A stretch of 12,552 nt of DNA from Anaerolineae bacterium (lineage in GTDB: Bacteria > Chloroflexota > Anaerolineae > 4572-78 > J111), in NCBI GenBank assembly GCA_020433785.1, contig JAGRCC010000499.1, positions 1-12,552 of the forward strand, read 5' to 3'. This document shows positions 1 to 6,801 of the stretch, in pieces (within the stretch, counting starts at the first letter, position 1; each line of letters starts with the position of its first letter). The notes under the pieces are model-generated. The model made no database searches. It worked only from the letters and a program-made list of their open reading frames with translations, and had not been told where the DNA came from. The position numbers and the translations under genes were made by a program.

Positions 1-2155
1 GTTCGCCGTTGCTGGTGCGTTTAACGGCCCAAGAGCCAACGACAAAGACGCCGCACGATCCCCCGCCCGCCCAAGTATTACAGCCTTTGTAGGCCAATAA
101 GTCGCTGGTTGTCCAAACGGGATGACTGCCGATAATATCACCTATGGCGCCAGGCGGAATAATAATGCCGAAATCAGCCATAGCTGTACATTTATCGGTA
201 TCTTCATTGGGCGGTTTTAAACCACATTGCACAAACAAATAGGATTGATAACCCACTGAGCCGTAGGCCAACTGGGGATTGCTGTAGGCCAATGTTGTTC
301 CATCGGGTTTGTACACGGGAAACAGATCGGAGGGTGAACCACTGACCGGCCGGTCGATTGAACCGTTGGGGCTGGCTTCAAACACGTTTTCACCAAAACT
401 TCCCCCGTCGCCGTTGATCAGTAGCTTTTGCCCATCCAACCGAAAGTTTGGCTGGCGGGCGCCTTGGATAGTTGCCAGCAGATCGCCATCGGGCATGGTG
501 ACGATTCTAACATTGTATCGGCCCTGTCCCCCATCGACCGGATAAGCCAGTTTGCCGGAAATAGCCGGCGGCGGGGGCGGAGGAGTGTCAGTGGGCGGCG
601 GTGTATTGGTAGGCGGGGCCACCGGTTGTGGGGTAGCAGTTGGAGGCGGCGGTAGTGTGGGGGACGGCGTTGGCGTTGGTTGCTGTTCCTCAACCGTGCT
701 GGTGGGTGAAGGAGTATCGGTGGGGGTGACGTTAGCCAAAGCTTCGGCTGTAGCGGTTTGGGCTTCGGCAGTTTGGGCGGACTGCGCTTGAGTGGTCCCG
801 GCTTGGGCGGTGCCAAGGGTATCGGCCACTAGAGTGGCGTTACGATCCAGAAACGCCGATTCTGTGGCGGCTGTTCTCGTTTCCGCCGCGGCCGCTGCTT
901 CGGCGGTTTGGCCAGGGGCGAGAAACTCGGCCGTTGCCTGAGCAGACTGGGCCTCAGCGGTGGCTTGCTGAGCCGTCTCGGTTGCTGCTTCCGCATCCAA
1001 GCCGGCGGCGGTGGTCGCTTCCGCATCCGGCGTTGGCGTAGAACTGGAGCCGGAAGCCAGGGCCAGATAACCGACCAGCCCTAACAACGCCACAATAACC
1101 AGCGCGCCTCCGATGATCAACAATGAATTGTTTTGTCTGGGCGCCGTTTCAGCAATCGTGGTCGCGTCAGAGCCACGAGAATAAACGGTGGCGCCCCCAT
1201 CATTGGTTTTCTGGGCCCGATGTTGGGCAGTAAGGCGATCGGTGTTGTGTTCTATTTCTTCGACATTGGGCGGGGGGGCAATCGGCCGCACCGGGTTATT
1301 CTGAAGATTATCATCGGGCGATAGCTCGACCGCCGTGCGGAGGGCACGAGCCATTTCACCGGCAGTTTGATAGCGGTCACTCGGTTCTTTACTCATCGCC
1401 TTAAGAATAACGCGCTCAACGGCCTCTGGTAGATCGGGTTTGATGCTTGAGGGCAGGGGTAAGGACTCACTGATATGTTTGACAATGACCGCATAGGGTG
1501 TGTCAGCTTCATACGGTACCTGCCCGGTAACCATTTCGTAGAGCATCACTCCCAGGGCATAAATATCGCTGCGTTCATCAGCTCTCTCGCCTTTGCCTTG
1601 TTCGGGGGACATGTAAGCGGGCGTTCCCGACAAAGCGCCGGTTTGGGTGTATTGGGTGCCTTCCAAGATACGGGCAATGCCAAAATCGGTCAGGACCACG
1701 TTACCCTCTTGATTGATCATCACATTGGCCGGCTTGATGTCGCGATGGATCATGTTTCTTTTATGGGCGTAATCAACGGCGCTGCATAGTGCCGTAAAGA
1801 TGCGACCGATTTCTTTTAAGGTAAACGGCTTGTTTACCGCCACCCGCGCTTTCATCTCGTCTTTTAACGTCGGTCCATCGATGAATTCCATCGCCAGAAA
1901 ATAGGTGTCGCCGTCACGGTCAAAGTCAACGGCCTGGACAATATTAGGGTGGCGGAGTTTGCCGGTTGCCAGCGCTTCACGCTCAAAACGGCCGATGAAA
2001 TCTTCATCATCAACCAAATGCCCGTGCAACACTTTGATACCAACGTAGCGATCCAACCCCGGCTGGTATGCCTTATAAACTTCGGCCATCCCGCCACGGC
2101 CCAATCGAGCCACAAGACGGTACTTTCCTAGCGTTCTACCAACTAAGTTTGCCAT
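1..2155 (-). CDS. Receptor-type Ser/Thr protein kinase with TolB/PD40-like ectodomain, C-terminus cut off by the window edge
   Basis: Transmembrane Hanks-type kinase; 718 codons are visible, the frame is open to the left edge and no stop is seen. Seen: Gly-rich loop G19-R-G-G-M, ATP-binding K41 (VGIK rather than VAIK), alpha-C E60, HRDIKPAN 137-144, DFG 157-159 and SPE 183-185, so all catalytic residues are present. A juxtamembrane segment (about 280-343) precedes a membrane helix at about 345-367. Then come an Ala/Thr/Glu/Gln-rich linker (about 375-480), a Pro/Thr linker (480-530), and the start of a propeller-like domain from about 531. The outside domain resembles the C-terminus of the upstream gene. 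The family phosphorylates Ser/Thr on cytoplasmic partners in response to external signals; the ligand is unknown. The start at 2155 sits just before the kinase fold; the ribosome site (GGAT) is weak. Own promoter at 2389-2417. Confidence 0.93.
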   Translation of the reverse strand, partial: MANLVGRTLGKYRLVARLGRGGMAEVYKAYQPGLDRYVGIKVLHGHLVDDEDFIGRFEREALATGKLRHPNIVQAVDFDRDGDTYFLAMEFIDGPTLKDEMKARVAVNKPFTLKEIGRIFTALCSAVDYAHKRNMIHRDIKPANVMINQEGNVVLTDFGIARILEGTQYTQTGALSGTPAYMSPEQGKGERADERSDIYALGVMLYEMVTGQVPYEADTPYAVIVKHISESLPLPSSIKPDLPEAVERVILKAMSKEPSDRYQTAGEMARALRTAVELSPDDNLQNNPVRPIAPPPNVEEIEHNTDRLTAQHRAQKTNDGGATVYSRGSDATTIAETAPRQNNSLLIIGGALVIVALLGLVGYLALASGSSSTPTPDAEATTAAGLDAEAATETAQQATAEAQSAQATAEFLAPGQTAEAAAAAETRTAATESAFLDRNATLVADTLGTAQAGTTQAQSAQTAEAQTATAEALANVTPTDTPSPTSTVEEQQPTPTPSPTLPPPPTATPQPVAPPTNTPPPTDTPPPPPPAISGKLAYPVDGGQGRYNVRIVTMPDGDLLATIQGARQPNFRLDGQKLLINGDGGSFGENVFEASPNGSIDRPVSGSPSDLFPVYKPDGTTLAYSNPQLAYGSVGYQSYLFVQCGLKPPNEDTDKCTAMADFGIIIPPGAIGDIIGSHPVWTTSDLLAYKGCNTWAGGGSCGVFVVGSWAVKRTSNGE

Positions 2156-2388
2156 GAATTTTTATCCAACATAAAGGGATTTTAAGACGTGAGTTATGCC
2201 TGGGTCTGTGACCGGTTTTTTTGTCGAGATGTATACCGATCATTTGGTCTGCCGAACAGCTATTGTGCCTTATTAACTACACAGGTGACTGGCCCTTTTG
2301 CTCAAATCGAGAACATTGAGTGGATATAACATTAGTCGTGCTGCGATTAAGTGCCCGTTACCCCGCTTGCAAAGTAAATCCGTGAGTC
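2156..2388 (-). other. Untranslated leader of the kinase gene
   Basis: If the promoter at 2389-2417 is used, the transcript begins near 2382 and leaves a leader of about 225 nt before the kinase start. I see no coding frame or recognisable riboswitch in it. It contains the second copy of the 17-bp repeat at 2317-2333. Confidence 0.4.
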
Positions 2389-2399
2389 ATTATAACATT
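2317..2399. repeat. Pair of 17-bp direct repeats around the kinase promoter
   Basis: Copies at 2317-2333 (TGAGTGGATATAACATT) and 2383-2399 (TGAGTCATTATAACATT) match at 14 of 17 positions and lie 66 bp apart. The second copy covers the -10 box of the kinase promoter. The first has no matching -35 box, so it may be a regulator site or a decayed promoter duplication. Confidence 0.45.
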
Positions 2400-2417
2400 G
2401 GTACTTGGGAGCGTCAA
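2389..2417 (-). promoter_or_regulatory. Sigma70-type promoter for the kinase gene
   Basis: On the minus strand, TTGACG (2417-2412, 5 of 6 to consensus) is followed by a 17-nt spacer and a perfect TATAAT (2394-2389). This is the best promoter in the window. It points at the kinase, which can therefore be transcribed separately from the gene upstream of it. Confidence 0.7.
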
Positions 2418-2450
2418 TCGGTCAAATTGGACTATTAAAATAAATAGAGA

Positions 2451-2531
2451 AGGTGCAAGGCAATCTTACAGCATTTGTGGGGAAAAAATTGTTTTGTCTT
2501 GCAATTTTTTCGCTGTAAGTGCCTTGCACCT
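2451..2531. repeat. 81-nt long inverted repeat just after the stop of the upstream membrane-protein gene
   Basis: Three nested perfect stems: AGGTGCAAGGCA (2451-2462) with TGCCTTGCACCT (2520-2531); CTTACAGC (2465-2472) with GCTGTAAG (2512-2519); GAAAAAATTG (2482-2491) with CAATTTTTTC (2502-2511), closed by a 10-nt loop. That is 30 bp paired, with bulges of 2 and 9 nt on one side only. It starts 25 nt past the stop codon of the 1284-residue gene and is followed on that strand by a T-rich but not pure U tract. It may serve as a terminator or 3' stability hairpin, but its length and nested design also fit a REP or MITE-like mobile palindrome. Confidence 0.7.
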
Positions 2532-2556
2532 GGGGGACAGGTTTATTATTTATGGA

Positions 2557-5500
2557 CTAGGGCGCCCAAGCGATCCGTTCTTCCAGCCAACCTTTTGAGT
2601 TGGCTTCGTCGCGTAAAATTTTACCGTCGGGCGAGCCTTTCATATTGAAGAGTTTGCGCTGATTGCTGCCGTCGGCGTTCATTACCCACACGGCCCAAAC
2701 GCCGCCCTGATCTGAGACGTAGGCGATGCTCTGGCCGTCCGGCGACCAGGTCGGCAGGCCATCGTTATTGCCGTTTTCGGTGAGCCTGGTAACATTGGAG
2801 CCGTCAGCGTCCATTACAAATATTTCCCAGTTACGCGCGCCCCGGCCAGACGACATAAACGCGACTTTTGAGCCGTTGGGCGACACAGCCGGAGCTGTAT
2901 CAGCTGGTTCAGTACTGATTTTCTTCTCAGCCCCGCCTCGAGCGCTCATTACAAAGATACCGCAATCACCGGCAGGGGTGCAGCCTCGTGAAATAACACG
3001 GCCGTCCGGGAAGGTATCAGGATATTCACCTTGGAAACCCAACCCCACGGTATCGTTTCCTTGGCGGTTGCCGATATAAAGACGAGGTACCCGGTCACCC
3101 TCCTTACGACTGGAGAAGACAAAAGAGAAGCCATCAGACGACCAGGCCGGCAGGGCATCTTCGACAAATTTGGTGACAATGCCGCTGCTTCCGCCGACAA
3201 AATCTCTAAAGAAAATACCTCTGGTGCCCAGATCCCACGACCGGTACGCGATCAAGCTTCCGTCTTGGTTGAAATCCGGCTGGCTGGCATTACCGGCAAT
3301 CGGCGTTTGTTCCTCGGTGGCCAAATCGACCAGCCAGACATCGTAGTTTTGGGTGCCCGGATTAAAGGCCGGATAAATAATTCGGCCCGAAACCGGAGCG
3401 GCCACGCTGGGGGTTTCCTCTTCTGCCGCATCTGCTTCCTCGGCTTGCGGAGTTGCACTGGCTTCTTCGGTGTCATCGGCGGCTTCCGCGTCATCCGCGT
3501 TGGCGTCATCGGTAGCCTCTTCATCATCGGTCGTTTCTTCTGCATCGGCGTCCGGAATGGTCTTGCCATTGCTGGTATTGTAAGCTGCTAGTTCTTCAGC
3601 GGTGTAAGGAATGACCAATTCCTGGTCAACCTGCAGCGAGGCCGGATCATCGATGCCGTTTTCTTGAGCCAGTAAATCAATATCCACCCCAAATTTGACG
3701 GCAATTGCCAGCAGCGTATCGCCCGGCTGAACCGCGTAGACCAGCGGCGTCGCCTCAACTATAAGAGTTGGGGTTGGGCTGGGGGTTCGGGTTGGAGTGG
3801 GGGTGGAGGTTGCGGCTTTAGGTTTCTCTTGTTCATCCTCACTGGCGGCGGCTGATGGCGTAGTATCTTCATCATCGGCTGCGTCACTGTCAGCGGCCGC
3901 GGTGGCAGCCGTGGCGCGCGCGGTGGGGGTGGTTTTAGCTTGGGCCAGTTCCTCGGCGCTGACAAATTCAAAGCTGTTGATCACCCCTTGAAATAGAGGC
4001 TGGACGCTGTTCCATTCTTGAGCCGGTGCGGCGGCGATCAGATAATAGCCGGCCCCGTCTTTGGTGGTTACAGCGATGGTGGCAATCCCTTGCCCGCCTA
4101 AATCTTCATTGTCGAATCTAATCTGGGTTGAAGTCCAGGTTTGCGAGGCGATGCTAATGGTGCCTTCATTTAAAGTTTCCGCGCCTTCCGGAAATTGGTC
4201 TAAAACTTCACTTAACAAATCTGAGATAGAGATGTCTTCTTCATCAGACTTGCCAACCCGCATGGTCGAACCCTTAATACTGTCGGCAATCAGACCGTCA
4301 GTATCAGGCGCTAGGATGACGTTACTTTCCAATTCATTGTCTAACCAACTGTCTGGATACTCCAACCGAATTTCCAGGTCAGGGTTGCTGTAGGACGCAT
4401 AGGTTACCGGCGTTGGCGTATTGATCGGTCCCGAATTTTCGGCCGTTGGGCCAAGCGTGGGCGTTTTATTTGGCGCTAGGCCGCTGTCGAGCGTGGGCGT
4501 GGGGTTGGTCCCGGCCACACTGGTATCGAACCCAAAGAGATTTCCGCCGTATACCACTGCGGCGATAATCAGGATTGCGGCGATAATTAATACGGCGATG
4601 CCGGCAATGCCGGTCCACACCGTACTGGGGAACGAACGCAGGATGTCGCCCAGAGAGTACCCCTCTTTTTCTTCCTGTTTTTCTGGAACAGGCTCGACCG
4701 CCGGAGCCGGAGCCGGAGCAGGAACGGGAACGGGAACAGGTTTAGCCGGAGCAACCGGCTTAGACGGCGCGGCAGGCAACGGCTGGGTTTGTGTTTTTGG
4801 CGCCGGCGCCGGCACAGACGCCGGAGTCGGTGAAGGCGGAACCGTAATCTTGGGTAGTTCTTGCGTTGCTTGACGATGCCGGCTGGTGGGCGGCGGCATG
4901 GGGCCCGTTTTGTCTCTGGCCACCGGTATCGGCGCGGGGCTAACCGGTTTGATCGGTTCCATTGGCACCGTATTTTCACGCGCGCGCCGCTGTTCGGTTT
5001 GAGACGGCAGGGCCGGTTTTACGGTTTGAGTTGGTGAAGACGGCGACGCCGTAGCCCCAGCCGTGGCGGCCGGCATCACAATTGTGGGATCGTGCGCCCC
5101 CGCTCGCTGGCGCGGAGGTACGGCGCGATTGGGATCGGCGGGTGTGCGTCGAACCGGGGCGGACGGCCGAGACGCGGATTGCCGTCTTAGCGGTCGATCA
5201 TCAGGGTCCGACCCTCCCACCAGGGGTCCGGTTTGAGTGCGGCGCGGCCGTATTTCATCGGAACGGCGCGGCACATGGGTACGATCTTCCAGTTCGAAGC
5301 GAGCCGGTTCGGATGGTTGGATCGGCTCTGGGGCCGGTTCCGGTTCTGGCTCCGGTTCCGGTTCAATTCTAGCTTTGGGAGCGGGGACCGGCTCCGGCTC
5401 AGGTTCTAGGTCCGGCTCCGGATCGTAAACGGGAATGACTTCGACATCAACAACTTCGATATCTTCTTCGTCATCATCGAAAAATTCAGCTACAACCGGC

Positions 5501-6411
5501 TCGCTCTTTTTGCTGGCTTTCGCTTCAACCTGGCCCGGCACTTTGGCTCCCTCTTCCGATTTTTGATCGGGCATTGCGCCCACATCCGGTACGGGTCCTT
5601 CGGCCGGCTCGCCGGAAGAGTATTTCAGCCACTGTTTACCGTCGTGATAGTACCAATCACCGCCGGGGGCTGAAGCAGGTGGCGCCGGTTGGGCATAACC
5701 CGCCGCTGATTGGTAAGCCGGGTATTGGGGTTGGGGGGCATAACTTTGCGTCGGCTGAGCGCCATACATCTGCGCGGCCCGCGAGTCGGCTGCCGGCTGG
5801 TAGGGTGTTGTCTGTTGTTGGGGGGTGTAAAATTGCGGTTGGGGGGCGCGGGAACCGGTTCTGGCCTGAAACTCGTCGGCCGGATGCCAGCCGTCTTGGT
5901 CATAAAAGTACCACGAGTTTGATTTGGTGCCCATGGCCCAGTAGCGTCCATCATCATCTTGGTAAAGCTGCGAGTCAACCTGCCCAGCGGCAACAGCCGC
6001 GCCGGCCGAGGCGGCTCCGGCAAAAGCCTGAGATCCCTGCCACTGCCCGGCCTGAGCGGTCGGTGCAAATGAGCTGGGCATGCCCCCGTCGTTGGGTTTA
6101 ACCCACTCGCCGGTGGTGGCTTCGTAATAGTACCATTCACCGCTCTTGATGCCTTTTTGCCAGTAGCGGCCATCGCTATCGAGAAAAGGTAGTTTGTCGG
6201 CTTCACGGGGATCGGCGCGATGCCAGGCCTGACCGTCGTAATAATGCCATTCGCCGGTTTGAGCGCCGAGCATCCAATATCTACCCCAATCATCCTTAAA
6301 TTGGAGCTTATCTACTTCTGAGATGAACGTGGTTTCATCAACTTTGCCCGATTGATAATCTTTGAGCAAAGTTTGATAACGACGTTCTAATTCAGCTACA
6401 TTTCCTTCCAT
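2557..6411 (-). CDS. Multidomain single-pass membrane protein: aromatic repeats, Thr-motif linker, PsbP-like domain, LysM, PD40 propeller
   Basis: 1284 residues, function not known. Inside the cell: a short helical start (1-37), then repeats of the form D-x-GRYW...G..W-Y-Y-Y-D-G..W at 38-68, 76-106 and 150-177, with a half repeat near 250-263. Next come a Gln/Pro/Tyr-rich stretch, an acidic Glu-Pro run (about 310-375), and a basic, Pro-rich linker with five T-x-x-[L/M] sites (394, 443, 481, 502, 516). One membrane helix lies at about 600-620. Outside: a PsbP/DcrB-like domain (about 668-815), a LysM domain (about 891-936, VQPGDTLLAIA at its start), an acidic linker, and PD40/TolB propeller repeats (about 1004-1284) of the W-S-P-D-G-x-x-I-A type. 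LysM usually binds peptidoglycan and PD40 blades form a propeller, so it probably senses or anchors at the wall. It has no kinase domain but its ectodomain resembles that of the downstream kinase. Start chosen as the first Met of the open frame; GGGA lies 8 nt upstream. Confidence 0.92.
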   Translation of the reverse strand: MEGNVAELERRYQTLLKDYQSGKVDETTFISEVDKLQFKDDWGRYWMLGAQTGEWHYYDGQAWHRADPREADKLPFLDSDGRYWQKGIKSGEWYYYEATTGEWVKPNDGGMPSSFAPTAQAGQWQGSQAFAGAASAGAAVAAGQVDSQLYQDDDGRYWAMGTKSNSWYFYDQDGWHPADEFQARTGSRAPQPQFYTPQQQTTPYQPAADSRAAQMYGAQPTQSYAPQPQYPAYQSAAGYAQPAPPASAPGGDWYYHDGKQWLKYSSGEPAEGPVPDVGAMPDQKSEEGAKVPGQVEAKASKKSEPVVAEFFDDDEEDIEVVDVEVIPVYDPEPDLEPEPEPVPAPKARIEPEPEPEPEPAPEPIQPSEPARFELEDRTHVPRRSDEIRPRRTQTGPLVGGSDPDDRPLRRQSASRPSAPVRRTPADPNRAVPPRQRAGAHDPTIVMPAATAGATASPSSPTQTVKPALPSQTEQRRARENTVPMEPIKPVSPAPIPVARDKTGPMPPPTSRHRQATQELPKITVPPSPTPASVPAPAPKTQTQPLPAAPSKPVAPAKPVPVPVPAPAPAPAVEPVPEKQEEKEGYSLGDILRSFPSTVWTGIAGIAVLIIAAILIIAAVVYGGNLFGFDTSVAGTNPTPTLDSGLAPNKTPTLGPTAENSGPINTPTPVTYASYSNPDLEIRLEYPDSWLDNELESNVILAPDTDGLIADSIKGSTMRVGKSDEEDISISDLLSEVLDQFPEGAETLNEGTISIASQTWTSTQIRFDNEDLGGQGIATIAVTTKDGAGYYLIAAAPAQEWNSVQPLFQGVINSFEFVSAEELAQAKTTPTARATAATAAADSDAADDEDTTPSAAASEDEQEKPKAATSTPTPTRTPSPTPTLIVEATPLVYAVQPGDTLLAIAVKFGVDIDLLAQENGIDDPASLQVDQELVIPYTAEELAAYNTSNGKTIPDADAEETTDDEEATDDANADDAEAADDTEEASATPQAEEADAAEEETPSVAAPVSGRIIYPAFNPGTQNYDVWLVDLATEEQTPIAGNASQPDFNQDGSLIAYRSWDLGTRGIFFRDFVGGSSGIVTKFVEDALPAWSSDGFSFVFSSRKEGDRVPRLYIGNRQGNDTVGLGFQGEYPDTFPDGRVISRGCTPAGDCGIFVMSARGGAEKKISTEPADTAPAVSPNGSKVAFMSSGRGARNWEIFVMDADGSNVTRLTENGNNDGLPTWSPDGQSIAYVSDQGGVWAVWVMNADGSNQRKLFNMKGSPDGKILRDEANSKGWLEERIAWAP

Positions 6412-6801
6412 GGTCTTAATCCCATCGCTCCCATTAAATTGAGAAGACTATTCGTCCCAAAATATGTCTTCTTCTAGACTATTAATAATAAAGCGGTTTC
6501 ACTAACAACGTTGACGCTGGAATAGTTACAAGTCACAATGCTTTATAGAAAAGTTTATTTAGTGTACAAAATCTTATAATTAAGGCAAATTTATACAAAT
6601 TTCAGGATTCTTCGCCAGAAATATCGCTGCATGTTACACAGCTTTAATTAAATTTCCAAAAATGGCCCCCAAACGCAAAATAATACTCCAAGACTTTTAA
6701 CCGGGCAAAGTTATGCTTATAATTCAGAACCAACTGGAGTAGCTGAACCGAGGCAAGCCTGGTATAATTTTATTGACCAGTTTCATTGACCATTATTTGT
6801 T
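6412..6801. other. AT-rich divergent intergenic region
   Basis: 390 bp between two divergent genes, clearly AT-rich from about 6470 to 6680, with no coding frame or RNA gene that I can support. It should carry promoters in both directions. The plus-strand one is recognisable at 6760-6768. For the minus-strand gene I find no convincing -35/-10 pair. An 8-bp direct repeat ATTGACCA occurs at 6772-6779 and 6785-6792, between the -10 box and the start codon. Confidence 0.5.
6760..6768 (+). promoter_or_regulatory. Extended -10 promoter for the phosphatase-like/RmlD/glycosyltransferase operon
   Basis: TGGTATAAT is a perfect extended -10 (TGn plus TATAAT). No good -35 is present, as is usual for this promoter type. 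Transcription would start near 6775, giving a leader of about 27 nt. No clear Shine-Dalgarno precedes the start at 6802. A second TATAAT at 6718-6723 could be an upstream alternative. Confidence 0.55.

Noticed and set aside
2203..2222. GGTC-TGT-GACC hairpin followed by seven T on the plus strand
   Set aside because: Only 4 bp of stem, and there is no plus-strand gene before it to terminate.
2398..2598. 66-codon plus-strand frame across the inverted repeat
   Set aside because: It reads through a hairpin and into the 3' end of the neighbouring gene, with no ribosome site and no recognisable product.
3031..3591. 186-codon open frame on the plus strand opposite the large membrane-protein gene
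   Set aside because: It lies wholly inside a gene with clear LysM and propeller domains and shows no domain of its own; opposite-frame openness follows from the composition of the coding strand.
5625..6293. 222-codon frame on the minus strand in another phase of the same gene
   Set aside because: Low-complexity Pro/Arg/Thr product caused by the Gln/Pro/Tyr-rich and repeat-rich true frame.
6511..6539. TTGACG-17 nt-CACAAT on the plus strand as a promoter
   Set aside because: The -10 is poor (4 of 6) and it is more than 250 bp from the gene, whereas a perfect extended -10 lies just before the start.
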